A stretch of 64,000 nucleotides of DNA from JAXLSZ01 sp046330315 (GTDB lineage Bacteria > Actinomycetota > Thermoleophilia > Solirubrobacterales > 70-9). The number at the start of each line of letters is the position of its first letter. Position 1 is the first letter of the stretch. Under the pieces are notes generated by a model that was given only the letters and a program-made list of their open reading frames with translations, was not told where the DNA came from and did not search any database. The stretch is taken from assembly GCA_046330315.1 (NCBI GenBank), contig JAXLSZ010000005.1, positions 62,001 to 126,000 of the forward strand. Direction: 5' to 3'. Below are positions 1 to 14,456 of this stretch, piece by piece. Position numbers and translations under genes: made by a program.

Positions 1-437
1 TGCGCCATGCGGTAGATGTCGTCCTTCCGCTTCCAGGCGCTGCCCTGCTGCTTGGTGGCGTCGAGGATCTCGCCGGCCAGGCGGTCGGCCATCGAGTACT
101 CGCGTCGCTGCCGAGCGAAGTCGACCAGCCAGCGCACGGCCAGGGTGCGGGCCCGGCGCGCGGGAACCTCGACGGGGACCTGGTAGGTGGCCCCCCCGAC
201 CCGCCTCGAGCGGACCTCGAGGACGGGCGTGAGCTGCTTGATCGCCGCCTCCAGGGTCTCCACCGGGTCCTCGCCGGAGCGCTCGCCGACCAGCGCGAGG
301 GCGTCGTAGACGATCTCCTCGGCGCGCGACTTCTTGCCGTCGCGCATCACCTTGTTGATCACCTGCTGGACGAGGCGGCTGCGGTGCCGCGAGTCCGGCT
401 CGAGCGGGCGGATCTGGGCCTGCGAGCGGCGGGGCAC
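1..437 (-). CDS. rpsG: 30S ribosomal protein S7 (3' end outside window)
   Basis: Small-subunit protein S7, which binds the 3' major domain of 16S rRNA and nucleates head assembly. The start is a GTG at 437 that shares one base with the rpsL stop (TAGTG), giving an N terminus VPRRSQAQIRPLEPDSRHRS. The family core follows (VNKVM-like QQVINKVMRDGKKSRAEEI, then GGATYQVPVEVPARRA and LAVRWLVDFARQR). About 145 codons are present, and S7 is usually about 156 residues, so only the last few residues are missing at the window edge. Translational coupling to rpsL is expected from the overlap. fusA and tuf normally follow but lie outside. Confidence 0.97.
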   Translation of the reverse strand, partial: MPRRSQAQIRPLEPDSRHRSRLVQQVINKVMRDGKKSRAEEIVYDALALVGERSGEDPVETLEAAIKQLTPVLEVRSRRVGGATYQVPVEVPARRARTLAVRWLVDFARQRREYSMADRLAGEILDATKQQGSAWKRKDDIYRMA

Positions 438-829
438 TAGCGCTTCACCCCGTAGCGGGAGCGGGCCTGCCTGCGGTCGGAGACGCCGGCAGCGTCGAGC
501 GTGCCCCGGACGACCTTGTAGCGGACGCCGGGAAGGTCCTTGACGCGGCCGCCCCGGACCAGCACCACCGAGTGCTCCTGGAGGTTGTGCCCCTCACCGG
601 GGATGTAGGTGGTGACCTCCATCCCGTTGGTCAGCCGCACCCGGGCGATCTTGCGAAGCGCCGAGTTCGGCTTCTTCGGGGTGACCGTGGCCACGCGCGT
701 GCAGACGCCCCGCCTCTGGGGAGCCGAGACCCGCTTCTTGCCGCCCTGCCCGGACTTCAGCCCGGGCGTGGTGACCTTCTTCTTGGGGCGCTTTCGGCCC
801 TTTCTGACGAGTTGGTTCGTATTCGGCAC
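437..829 (-). CDS. rpsL: 30S ribosomal protein S12
   Basis: Decoding-centre protein S12, 130 residues (family 123-140). The start is GTG at 829 (V-PNTNQLVRKGRK); a longer upstream reading exists but its N terminus has no S12 similarity. The two loops where streptomycin-resistance changes fall are wild type: TPKKPNSALRK and GGRVKDLPGVRY both keep their lysines. The C terminus is SRYGVKR. It overlaps rpsG by one base. It is normally co-transcribed with rpoC, but here three unrelated genes, two of them on the opposite strand, separate it from rpoC, so it needs its own promoter. Only 37 bp separate its start from the divergent HAD gene. Confidence 0.97.
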   Translation of the reverse strand: MPNTNQLVRKGRKRPKKKVTTPGLKSGQGGKKRVSAPQRRGVCTRVATVTPKKPNSALRKIARVRLTNGMEVTTYIPGEGHNLQEHSVVLVRGGRVKDLPGVRYKVVRGTLDAAGVSDRRQARSRYGVKR

Positions 830-866
830 GGCCGGGCATCCTACAGACCTCTCTAGGCTACGGGCG

Positions 867-1388
867 GTGGAGCGCCCGATTCTGGCCGTTGACGTCGATG
901 GGGTGATCAGCCTCTTCGGCTTCGAGGAGCCCCCCGGAAGGGGGCTCGCGACCTTCGAGCTGATCGACGGAATGATGCATTGCATCTCCACGGCCGCGGG
1001 CTCGAGGCTCAACCGCCTCGCCGAGCACTACGACCTGGTCTGGGCGACCGGCTGGGAGGAGCGCGCCAACGACGTGCTTCCCGGGCTTCTCGGCCTGCCC
1101 CAACTCCCGGTGATCAGCTTCGACGGGGCCGCCCGCTTCGGCACCGCCCACTGGAAGCTGGGGCCGCTGGGCGAGTTCGGCCGCGGCCGGGCGCTGGCCT
1201 GGATAGACGACTCCTTCGACGAGAGCTGCTACGAGTGGGCGAGGGAGCGCTCCGAGCCGACCCTGCTGGTCCCCACCGAGCCCAGCCTCGGCATCGAGGA
1301 GGCCCATACCGAGGCTCTCGCCGCCTGGGCCCGGGGCCTGGCGCGCGAGGCGAGCAGCAGGGCGCCCGGAGCGGCCAGCCGGGACTGA
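867..1388 (+). CDS. HAD-like hydrolase domain protein
   Basis: 173-residue protein from a GTG at 867, divergent from rpsL. HAD motifs are visible in order: motif I LAVDVDGVIS near residue 6 (nucleophile D, then D+2), motif II ATGWEE near residue 58, a lysine after AARFGTAHWK that could serve as motif III, and motif IV LAWIDDSF with the acidic pair. The compact form resembles the HAD domain of the Swiss Army Knife RNA-repair group often annotated in actinobacteria. Substrate unknown. The C terminus is low-complexity Ala/Ser. The start is chosen because the conserved domain begins at residue 3; a longer reading would run through rpsL on the other strand. Confidence 0.75.
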   Translation: MERPILAVDVDGVISLFGFEEPPGRGLATFELIDGMMHCISTAAGSRLNRLAEHYDLVWATGWEERANDVLPGLLGLPQLPVISFDGAARFGTAHWKLGPLGEFGRGRALAWIDDSFDESCYEWARERSEPTLLVPTEPSLGIEEAHTEALAAWARGLAREASSRAPGAASRD

Positions 1389-1423
1389 CCCCGATCCGTC
1401 CAGCTCGCTCGGTCGTGGTCGGG

Positions 1424-1530
1424 GCTGGAGGGGTCGCCGAGATTTCGGGACTGGAGGGGTCGCCGAGAGGGTCCGCTGGAGGTCGCCGAGAAGCTCGGGG
1501 CCGGAGGGGCCGCCGAGAGGGTCGCCGAGC
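1424..1530. repeat. Degenerate tandem repeat, GGAGGGGTCGCCGAG units
   Basis: Four to five imperfect copies of a GC-rich unit built around CTGGAGGGGTCGCCGAGA lie between the HAD gene and the small membrane protein gene. No reading frame is preserved across them. They fill most of the 185-bp gap. Confidence 0.6.
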
Positions 1531-1573
1531 CGTCGCGCTTGGGCCACTCGGACGGGGGGCTAGACTGAGTCTG

Positions 1574-1882
1574 GTGCATGGGTGGCTGCCCATCTTCTTC
1601 CTGCTGGTGGTCCTGAAGATCCCAGTGGTCGGTGCGATCTGGCTGGTCTGGTGGGCCGGCCGGCAGTCCACCGAGCCTGGCGCCGCCGAGGAGAGCGACG
1701 GCGGGTTCCGGCGCTGGCGCCCGCAACCCCGGCGGCCCGGCGGCCCGGGGCGCGGCCCCCGCAGCGGCGGAGCGCGCGCCGTGCCGGAGTGCCCGCCCGG
1801 CGGGCGCACCCGCATCCTGCGGCCCCCGGCCCCGCTGCGCTCGCGGCTGGCGCACGCCCGCGGTCGCTCCAGGCAACGCTAG
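1574..1882 (+). CDS. Small single-pass membrane protein, basic/proline-rich tail
   Basis: 102 residues from a GTG at 1574. Residues 4-28 form one hydrophobic helix (LPIFFLLVVLKIPVVGAIWL) ending WWAGR. The rest is an acidic stretch (EPGAAEESDGGF) and a long Arg/Pro/Gly-rich cytoplasmic-type tail. I recognise no enzymatic domain. Small proteins of this plan (one N-terminal helix ending in a Trp pair, then a PRRPRGP-type tail) occur in high-GC actinobacteria, but their function is not known to me. The start could be a few codons earlier (CTG). Confidence 0.6.
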   Translation: MHGWLPIFFLLVVLKIPVVGAIWLVWWAGRQSTEPGAAEESDGGFRRWRPQPRRPGGPGRGPRSGGARAVPECPPGGRTRILRPPAPLRSRLAHARGRSRQR

Positions 1883-1940
1883 GCCACCCCGATCCGACCG
1901 CCTCCGAGGTGGCGGGCCGGCTTCGGGCGGCAACCGTCGC

Positions 1941-3326
1941 TCAGCCGTGCGCGACCTTGAGCTCGTGCGAACGGCCGGCGAGCAACCGTCCCAGACGGCC
2001 CCCGCCCCCGCGCCCGCGCCGGCGCTCGCGGCGCAAGACCCGCATGTAGGGGTGGAAATCCACCTGGATCGTGTGCCGCTTGGAGGCCACGTAGCGTCGG
2101 CGCATCCGCTCGTCCTCGCGCTCGATGGTCTTGCGCATTCGCGCGGGAGCAGGAAGCGAACCCTCCCCCGAGAGCAGGTCGGCGACCCACTCGGACTGGG
2201 CCTCGGCGATCGGCATGATCGCCCCCAGGGGCTGGACGAGCCCGATGAAGTAGAGGCCCGGGTGCTCCACGGAGACGACGCGCCGGTAGAGCGCGATGCG
2301 GTTGTCCTCGGCGGAGAGCAGGGAGGCGTCGAAGAAGGGGAAGGTGATCTTGTAGCCGGTGCAGTAGATGACCAGGTCCACCTCCTCCTCGGTGCCGTCG
2401 GCGAAGCGGACCCGGTGACCCTCGAAGCGCTCGATGTTGGGCTTGACGGCGATGTCGCCGTGGCCGATTCGCGGCAACAGCTCCGAGGAGATCGTCGGGT
2501 GGGCCTCGAGCAGCTTGTGGTCGGGCTCGGGCAGCCCGTAGGCGCTCATGTCACCCGTGGCGGTCTTCAGCGCCGTCAGGAAGATCCGCCGCTGCAGCGC
2601 CAGCGGGAGCCTCGTCAGCGCCGCCGAGCCGGTCTCGTCGGTCGGCATCCCGCGCAGGTACTTGGGGATCACATAGGCCCCCCGGCGCATCGCCAGGAGG
2701 GTCGCGTCGGCCGTCCGCGAGGACTCGACCGCGATGTCGGTCGCCGAGTTGCCGATGCCGAGGACCAGCACCCGCTTGCCGCGCAGGTCCTCGGGCTCGC
2801 GGTAGTCGTGGGCGTGCATCTGCTCGCCCGCGAACTCCTCGGAGCCGGGGAAGCGGGGCTCGGGCCATCGCGGATCCCAGTGGTGGCCGTTGGCGACCAG
2901 GACCGCGCCGTAGGAACCTGTCTCCCGGCGGCCGCGGTCGTCCTCGACCGTCACCTCCCACTCGCCGCCCGAAGGCTCGACGCTCAGCACCTCGGTGCGG
3001 AACCGGATCCGCTCCCGCAGGCCGAAGTGGTCGACGTAGTCGTCGAAGTAGCGGGCGATCTGGAAGTGGTCGGGATAGTCGGGGTAATCGTCGGGCATCG
3101 GGTAGCTCGCGTACTGCATCTGGCCCCGGGAGGTGTTGATGTGCAGCGATCGGTAGGCCGCGGACATCCCGTTGTCGTTGCGGTAGCGCCAGTTTCCGCC
3201 GACCCCCGAGCCCTTCTCGAAGCAGTCGTAGGGGATGCCGCGCGAGCCCAGCACCTGGCAGGCGGCGATCCCGGAGGACCCCGCCCCGATCACGCAGGCC
3301 CTCTGGCCCTCGCGAAGCGCGCTCAT
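1941..3326 (-). CDS. Flavin-containing monooxygenase (FMO type)
   Basis: 461-residue class B flavoprotein monooxygenase, expected to use FAD, NADPH and O2 to oxygenate nucleophilic N or S atoms or ketones. It starts at ATG 3326 (MSALREGQRACVIGAGSSG). The first Rossmann motif GAGSSG is near residue 14, followed by FEKGSGVGGNWRY. The FMO fingerprint FxGxxxHxxxY is seen as FAGEQMHAHDY, and the NADPH Rossmann motif as GIGNSATD. The tyrosine at the end of the fingerprint favours FMO over Baeyer-Villiger type; compare the gene at 21024, which has Trp. Length is normal. It sits inside the rpoC-rpsL interval with no metabolic partner, and its upstream region is filled with tandem repeats. Substrate unknown. 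Confidence 0.88.
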   Translation of the reverse strand: MSALREGQRACVIGAGSSGIAACQVLGSRGIPYDCFEKGSGVGGNWRYRNDNGMSAAYRSLHINTSRGQMQYASYPMPDDYPDYPDHFQIARYFDDYVDHFGLRERIRFRTEVLSVEPSGGEWEVTVEDDRGRRETGSYGAVLVANGHHWDPRWPEPRFPGSEEFAGEQMHAHDYREPEDLRGKRVLVLGIGNSATDIAVESSRTADATLLAMRRGAYVIPKYLRGMPTDETGSAALTRLPLALQRRIFLTALKTATGDMSAYGLPEPDHKLLEAHPTISSELLPRIGHGDIAVKPNIERFEGHRVRFADGTEEEVDLVIYCTGYKITFPFFDASLLSAEDNRIALYRRVVSVEHPGLYFIGLVQPLGAIMPIAEAQSEWVADLLSGEGSLPAPARMRKTIEREDERMRRRYVASKRHTIQVDFHPYMRVLRRERRRGRGGGGRLGRLLAGRSHELKVAHG

Positions 3327-3378
3327 CCGGGAGAATCTAGCGCGGCTGGCTGGCTGGCCAGTCGGGTGAGCGGGTGCC

Positions 3379-3498
3379 GGTGCGGGAGCCCCGCCGGAGG
3401 TGCGGGAGCGCCTGCCTGGGTGCGGGAGCGCCGCCGGAGGTGCGGGAGCCCCGCCGGAGGTGCGGGAGCGCCTGCCTGGGTGCGGGAGCGTCGGCCGG
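3379..3498. repeat. 20-bp tandem repeat, 6 copies
   Basis: Units of GGTGCGGGAGCGCCGCCGGA begin at 3379, 3399, 3419, 3439, 3459 and 3479. Every third unit carries the variant CGCCTGCCTG, so a 60-bp higher-order period is visible. The array is in the FMO upstream region, about 50 bp before its ATG. No spacers and no coding frame. Confidence 0.85.
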
Positions 3499-3526
3499 GT
3501 AGGTGGCCATCCGTAGCTGCCTCGAC

Positions 3527-3575
3527 TCGCTGAAGCGAAACGACCCCTCTGGGTGGCCCAAGTGTTCAGCGAACC
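3527..3575. repeat. Dispersed palindromic element, copy 1
   Basis: Outer inverted arms TCGCTGAA (3527-3534) and TTCAGCGA (3565-3572) enclose a core containing CCTCTGGGTGGCCCAAGTG. Copies 2 (26654-26705) and 3 (36229-36279) share the arms and core. This copy lies in the intergenic region between rpoC and the FMO gene and has the most diverged left arm. Confidence 0.7.
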
Positions 3576-3640
3576 CGGGAGTGCGGGGGCGGGAGCCCCT
3601 CCGAACGGCCTCTGAAAGCGCAGCAGCTTGAGCGAGGAGG

Positions 3641-3711
3641 GTCCCCTACTTCCCACCCGTAGGTCCCCTACTTCCCACCCGTAGGTCCCCTACTCCCCAC
3701 CCGTAGGTCCC

Positions 3712-3726
<15 letters not shown>
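3641..3726. repeat. 22-bp tandem repeat spanning the rpoC stop codon, 4 copies
   Basis: Units GTCCCCTACTTCCCACCCGTAG begin at 3641, 3663, 3685 and 3707. The last contains the rpoC stop codon (3712-3714) and final codons, so the other three are copies of the gene's 3' end laid downstream of it. Each junction also forms GTAGG-TCC-CCTAC, a 5-bp stem, so the transcript would carry a row of small hairpins. Confidence 0.85.
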
Positions 3727-7761
<4,035 letters not shown>

Positions 7762-7831
7762 TTCGGTTCCTAGTCCTTGGTCGGTGCTCGGTTCTCGAGT
7801 CGCGGCGCCGCCGTCGCCGGCGGCCGCCCCC

Positions 7832-11353
<3,522 letters not shown>

Positions 11354-11523
11354 GTCGGCGACTCCTCAGTGATGAGAGGGACGTTGGGAAATTGGGCGCG
11401 AATTCCGGGGCGAGGGCACAACGGCGCGCGACCGTAGAAAATACCACACGGACGGCCCCGGTCTCAAGGGCCGGGACCCCGCACCCGCCGATCCGCGCAA
11501 ATTGCGCTCTTCGGCGCGGACAG

Positions 11524-11614
11524 CTGCGGCCCCGCGCGGATGCTGCGGTTCGCGGCCCCGCGCGGATGCTGCGGTTCGCGGCCCTGCGCGGATGCTGCGG
11601 TTCGGCGCGGACAG
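11524..11614. repeat. 26-bp tandem repeat directly 3' of rplL
   Basis: Units of CTGCGGTTCGCGGCCCCGCG plus CGGATG begin at 11543, 11569 and 11595, with a truncated copy at 11524. The array starts five bases beyond the rplL stop and lies in the untranslated region before rpoB, where transcription or RNA processing is often adjusted between L7/L12 and beta in other bacteria. The remaining part of the 266-bp gap (11354-11523) shows no feature I can name apart from the rpoB ribosome binding site. Confidence 0.8.
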
Positions 11615-11619
11615 GTGCG

Positions 11620-12006
11620 CTATTTCAACTCGACGCTGGCGCCGGCCTCCTCGAGCTCGGCTTTGAGCTTGTCGGCCTCTTCGCGCTCGACCCCTTCCTT
11701 GATCGCCTTCGGCGCTTCGTCGACCAGGGCCTTGGCCTCCTTGAGGCCCAGCCCGGTCGCCGCGCGCACGACCTTGATCACCGGCACCTTCTGGCCGCCG
11801 ACCTCGGTCAGCACGACGTCAACGGTCGAGGACTCCTCCTCGCCGCCGTCGCCGTCGCCGCCCGCCGGCGCGGCCGGCGCCGCCGCTGCGACCGCGGTCG
11901 CGGAAACGCCGAACTCCTCCTCGAGCGCCTTGATCCGCTCGGATAGCTCAAGGACCGAGATGCCCTTCAGCTCCTCGATCCAATCCTCAGTGGTCACCTT
12001 TGCCAT
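11620..12006 (-). CDS. rplL: 50S ribosomal protein L7/L12
   Basis: 128-residue stalk protein that recruits translation factor GTPases. N-terminal dimerisation region MAKVTTEDWIEELKGISV, Ala/Pro/Gly hinge (AAAAPAAPAGGDGDGG, slightly longer and more acidic than usual), and a C-terminal globular domain with VIKVVRAATGLGLKEAKALV and the helix EEAGASVELK. It begins six bases after the rplJ stop, so the two are translationally linked as a stalk operon. Confidence 0.97.
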   Translation of the reverse strand: MAKVTTEDWIEELKGISVLELSERIKALEEEFGVSATAVAAAAPAAPAGGDGDGGEEESSTVDVVLTEVGGQKVPVIKVVRAATGLGLKEAKALVDEAPKAIKEGVEREEADKLKAELEEAGASVELK

Positions 12007-12012
12007 CTCTGG

Positions 12013-12804
12013 TTACTCCTCTTCGTTGGAAGTCTCTGCTTGCTCTGAAGACTGATCCGCGCCGGGCTCGGAATCACCGCCCGACACCTCCTCCGCTTCG
12101 CCTCCGGGGGTATCGGGGTCGCTGGCATCCTGCTCAGCGGCCTCAGGCTCCGGCGTTTCGGGTTCGGTGGAGGCCTCTGGCGCCTCCTCCGGGTCCTCCG
12201 ACGTCTCTTCCGCGGGTGGCGTGGGGTCGGGCTCCTCGCCCGCAGCCTGCAAGGACGAGGAGTCCTCCGCCGGCGGGGCCTCGCCGCTGACCAGACCCTG
12301 CTCGGCGATCTGCTGGAGCGCGACGGCGAGGCCGGAGATCATCGAGCCGAGGCCGAGCACCAGGCCGGTGAGGGGGCTGGCCACGATCCCGGCGAGCTGC
12401 CCGTCCAGCACCTCGCGGGCCGGCAGCCTGGCGATCGCGCCGAACTTCTCTGCGTCCAGCGTCAGCTCCTCCATGAACCCGCCCTTGAAGACGAGCACGT
12501 CGTGCTGGCGATTGAAGGTGGAGATCGCCTTGGCGGCCATCGCCGTGTCCCCCTTCACGAAGGTCAGCGCGGTCGGGCCCTCCAGAAGCTCGTCCAGCTC
12601 CTTGCGGCCGGCCTTCTCGGCGGCGAGCCTGGTCAGCCGGTTCTTGACGATCCGAAAGCTCGCGTCGGCCTTGCGCAGCTCGGCCCTCAGCTCGGCCGCC
12701 TGCGGGACGCTGATGCCGCGGTAGTCGATTGCGAAGATCGTCGCCGAGTCCTCGATCTCGGCTGCGATCTCCTCGACCACGGCTGCCTTCTGCTCTCTGT
12801 CCAT
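12013..12804 (-). CDS. rplJ: 50S ribosomal protein L10 with long acidic C-terminal extension
   Basis: L10 anchors the L7/L12 stalk to 23S rRNA and autoregulates by binding its own leader. Residues 1 to about 175 are a normal L10 (AIDYRGISVPQAAELRAELR, FRIVKNRLTRLAAEKAG, GPTALTFVKGD, LDGQLAGIVASPLTGLVLGL). Residues 176-263 are an additional low-complexity acidic tail rich in Glu, Pro, Ser and Ala, making the protein 263 residues against about 170-180 in the family. The helices that bind L7/L12 dimers lie just before the tail. L1, upstream, has a comparable tail. ATG 12804 is preceded by the L10 leader. Confidence 0.95.
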   Translation of the reverse strand: MDREQKAAVVEEIAAEIEDSATIFAIDYRGISVPQAAELRAELRKADASFRIVKNRLTRLAAEKAGRKELDELLEGPTALTFVKGDTAMAAKAISTFNRQHDVLVFKGGFMEELTLDAEKFGAIARLPAREVLDGQLAGIVASPLTGLVLGLGSMISGLAVALQQIAEQGLVSGEAPPAEDSSSLQAAGEEPDPTPPAEETSEDPEEAPEASTEPETPEPEAAEQDASDPDTPGGEAEEVSGGDSEPGADQSSEQAETSNEEE

Positions 12805-12828
12805 TTCAGCTCAAGCCCTGTTGACGTG

Positions 12829-12849
12829 AAAAACCCGCCGGGCGGCGGG
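12829..12849 (-). terminator. Intrinsic terminator/attenuator in the rplJ leader
   Basis: CCCGCCG (12834-12840) and CGGCGGG (12843-12849) form a tight GC stem, and on the minus strand it is followed by five U residues (A-tract 12829-12833). It sits upstream of the rplJ ATG, not downstream of a gene, so it most likely acts as an attenuator. Confidence 0.75.
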
Positions 12850-12940
12850 CGGGCGCTCCGGCTTGCGGAGAGTCGCGGCACCGCCTGCACCGGACTTGCG
12901 GGCCCTGTCTGGCGGCCCCGCCGGTGGTCTTCGGCAGGCC
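12829..12940 (-). promoter_or_regulatory. L10 (rplJ) mRNA leader, autoregulatory attenuator
   Basis: Read on the minus strand, the rplJ 5' region contains GCCGAAGACCACCGG, then ACAGGGCCCGCAAGTCC and GGTGCAGGCGG, the conserved kink-turn style elements of bacterial L10 leaders, and ends in an intrinsic terminator 24 bases before the ATG. In the family, free L10 (with L7/L12) binds the leader and lowers rplJL expression. A TACACT -10-like hexamer at 12945-12950 would place the transcript start just before this element; no good -35 is seen. Assignment rests on motif recognition, not a covariance search. Confidence 0.7.
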
Positions 12941-13022
12941 GGGGAGTGTAGAGAATCGGGATCGGCCCGGCGTTCCGCCGGCCTCCCGTCACATTCCTCG
13001 CGCCTCCCGTCACCCCTCCTTC

Positions 13023-13071
13023 GACGTGGGACCTCCAGACATTGATAGTCGAGGCTGAGAGGTCCCACGTC
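13023..13071. promoter_or_regulatory. 13-bp inverted repeat between rplJ and the divergent repeat-protein gene
   Basis: GACGTGGGACCTC (13023-13035) and GAGGTCCCACGTC (13059-13071) are perfect inverted copies separated by 23 bp. It could be a dimeric regulator site or a long hairpin in the transcript. The rest of the 342-bp gap 12805-13146 holds the L10 leader, a doubled GCCTCCCGTCAC at 12980-13012, and no gene. Confidence 0.6.
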
Positions 13072-13146
13072 CGGGGGGGCGGGGAAATAAGAGACGTCTC
13101 ATCCTCCCTTTAGGAAGGCCGAAGCACCACCCGCGAACCTGGGCCG

Positions 13147-13527
13147 ATGGCAGGGGACCAGACACCCGCGCGCCCAACCGCGCGTCAAGCACGCCCAACG
13201 GCCCGTCAAGCAGGCCCGCCGGCCCGTCAAGCAGGCCCGCCGGCCCGTCAAGCAGGCCCGCCGGCCCGTCAAGCAGGCCCGCCGGCCCGTCAAGCACGCC
13301 CAACCGCGCGTCAGGCAGGCCCAACCGCGCGTCAAGCAGCGACGATCCGGCGTGGCGTGGCGGCCCTGGCCGTGACCGGCTTCGTCCTCGTCCTCGGGGC
13401 GCTCGCGCACCGTGACCTCGGGTCGGCGCAGGCCGGGGGCGGATCTTCGTCGGCAGGCGCTTCCGGTGACGACTCGGAGGGCGGCTTCTCCCTCTCGCTG
13501 CCCTCCGTCAGCACCTCCCAGTCCTAG
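13147..13527 (+). CDS. Repeat-containing single-pass membrane protein
   Basis: 126 residues. Residues 1-65 are a seven-residue repeat (ARQAGPP/ARQARPT) encoded by 21-bp tandem units; residues 68-88 are one membrane helix (GVAALAVTGFVLVLGALAH); the rest is a Gly/Ser/Asp-rich outer segment ending SLPSVSTSQS. It lies 13 bp before the haem-type membrane protein and is probably co-transcribed with it. The repeat part may have grown by slippage in front of a short ancestral membrane protein, and the true start could lie inside the array. No known domain. Confidence 0.55.
   Translation: MAGDQTPARPTARQARPTARQAGPPARQAGPPARQAGPPARQAGPPARQARPTARQAGPTARQAATIRRGVAALAVTGFVLVLGALAHRDLGSAQAGGGSSSAGASGDDSEGGFSLSLPSVSTSQS
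13181..13340. repeat. 21-bp in-frame tandem repeat, about 8 copies
   Basis: CGTCAAGCAGGCCCGCCGGCC units recur every 21 bp (13183, 13204, 13225, 13246, 13267, 13288, 13309, 13330) inside the preceding coding sequence. Middle copies are identical, which indicates recent expansion. Confidence 0.85.
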
Positions 13528-13540
13528 CCGCCGGCCTCCC

Positions 13541-14119
13541 ATGCGCCTCCTCGACCTGAACCTCTTCTGGCTGGCCAGCCGAGCCGCGGGCACCACCGCG
13601 CTCATCCTCGCAAGTGCCTCGGTGACGGTGGGGCTCCTGTGCTCCTACCGGGTGGCCTGGATGCGCAGGCTCCGGCTCCGCCCGGTCCATGAGGCGCTCT
13701 CGATCGCCACCCTGGCGATGATCGCGGTGCACGGGGTCGCCCTGCTCGGCGACCCGTGGCTGAAGCCCGGCATCGCAGGGGTGGCGGTCCCCTTCGCCAC
13801 GCCCTACGCGCCCTTCTGGACGGGGCTCGGCGTGATCGCCGCCTACGGGCTGGCGGCGCTCGGCCTCTCCTACTACGCCCGCGGACGCCTCGGGCCCGCC
13901 CGATGGCGCTCCGCTCACCGGCTCACGGCCCTCTTCTGGCTGCTCGGCGTCGTCCACACCCTCGGGGCTGGCTCCGACCTCGGCGCCCGCTGGTACACGG
14001 CGATGCTCGCCGTCACCACGTCACTGCCCATGGCTCTGCTCGCGGCCCGGCTGGTCGCGACGCGGTCGCCTCGCCGGGATGCCCCGGTCGCCGCGGCGAC
14101 CGCCGACCCGCGAGGCTAG
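13541..14119 (+). CDS. Ferric reductase-like transmembrane protein (haem b type)
   Basis: 192-residue integral membrane protein from ATG 13541. About five to six helices are seen (TTALILASASVTVGLLCSY, ATLAMIAVHGVALLGD, WTGLGVIAAYGLAALGLSYY, LTALFWLLGVVHTLGAGSD, MLAVTTSLPMALLAARLV). Histidines in IAVHG, SAHRL and VVHTLG are placed in helices as haem-b ligands are in the ferric-reductase/YedZ-like group. No FAD or NAD domain is fused, so electrons must come from a partner. It probably works with the small membrane protein before it. The stop codon TAG at 14117 lies in the first unit of a 35-bp tandem array. Confidence 0.75.
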   Translation: MRLLDLNLFWLASRAAGTTALILASASVTVGLLCSYRVAWMRRLRLRPVHEALSIATLAMIAVHGVALLGDPWLKPGIAGVAVPFATPYAPFWTGLGVIAAYGLAALGLSYYARGRLGPARWRSAHRLTALFWLLGVVHTLGAGSDLGARWYTAMLAVTTSLPMALLAARLVATRSPRRDAPVAAATADPRG

Positions 14120-14290
14120 GTCGGACGAGCGAGACGGCCCCCCCGCGAGGCTAGGTCGGACGAGCGAGACGGCCCCCCCGCGAGGCTAGGTCGTACGAGC
14201 GAGACGGCCCCCCCGCGCGGCTAGGTCGTACGAGCGAGACGGCCCCCCCGCGCGGCTAGGTCGTACGAGCGAGACGGCCCCCCCGCGAGG
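14110..14290. repeat. 35-bp tandem repeat starting at a gene's stop codon, 5 copies
   Basis: Units beginning GCGAGGCTAGGTCG(G/T)ACGAG start at 14110, 14145, 14180, 14215 and 14250, with a partial at 14285. The first holds the last codons and TAG stop of the ferric-reductase-like gene; each later unit repeats that TAG. Copies differ at two or three positions only. Confidence 0.9.
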
Positions 14291-14456
14291 CCCTCAGGAC
14301 CTGGTTCGCGGGGTGCGTGTGTGGACTTTTGGTGTCCATGGCAGCAGAACTTCACACACCGCGGCCGGAATCCCCGACCAGCCGGCCGGGGCGTCCGAGT
14401 TCGGAGGGTCGCTGCCGATCCCCCGGGGTGTGGGGGGATCTCGGGGTGAGGCCGAC
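14291..14456. other. Non-coding gap between convergent genes
   Basis: No gene seen. GTGTGTG near 14311 and CACACAC near 14355 could pair as a weak stem, and GGAC/GTCC flank a T-run between them; this may be the terminator region for the beta-propeller gene that ends at 14457, but the evidence is slight. Confidence 0.3.

Noticed and set aside
3379..3498. Regular 20-bp direct repeats as a CRISPR array
   Set aside because: Units abut with no unique spacers and there are no cas genes. The same applies to the arrays at 11524, 14110, 26714 and 27026.
13010..13605. Minus-strand frames through the 21-bp repeat region (repeated CLTGRRA strings)
   Set aside because: They are reverse readings of the repeat array and have no start context. 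The plus-strand reading has a membrane helix and a downstream partner.
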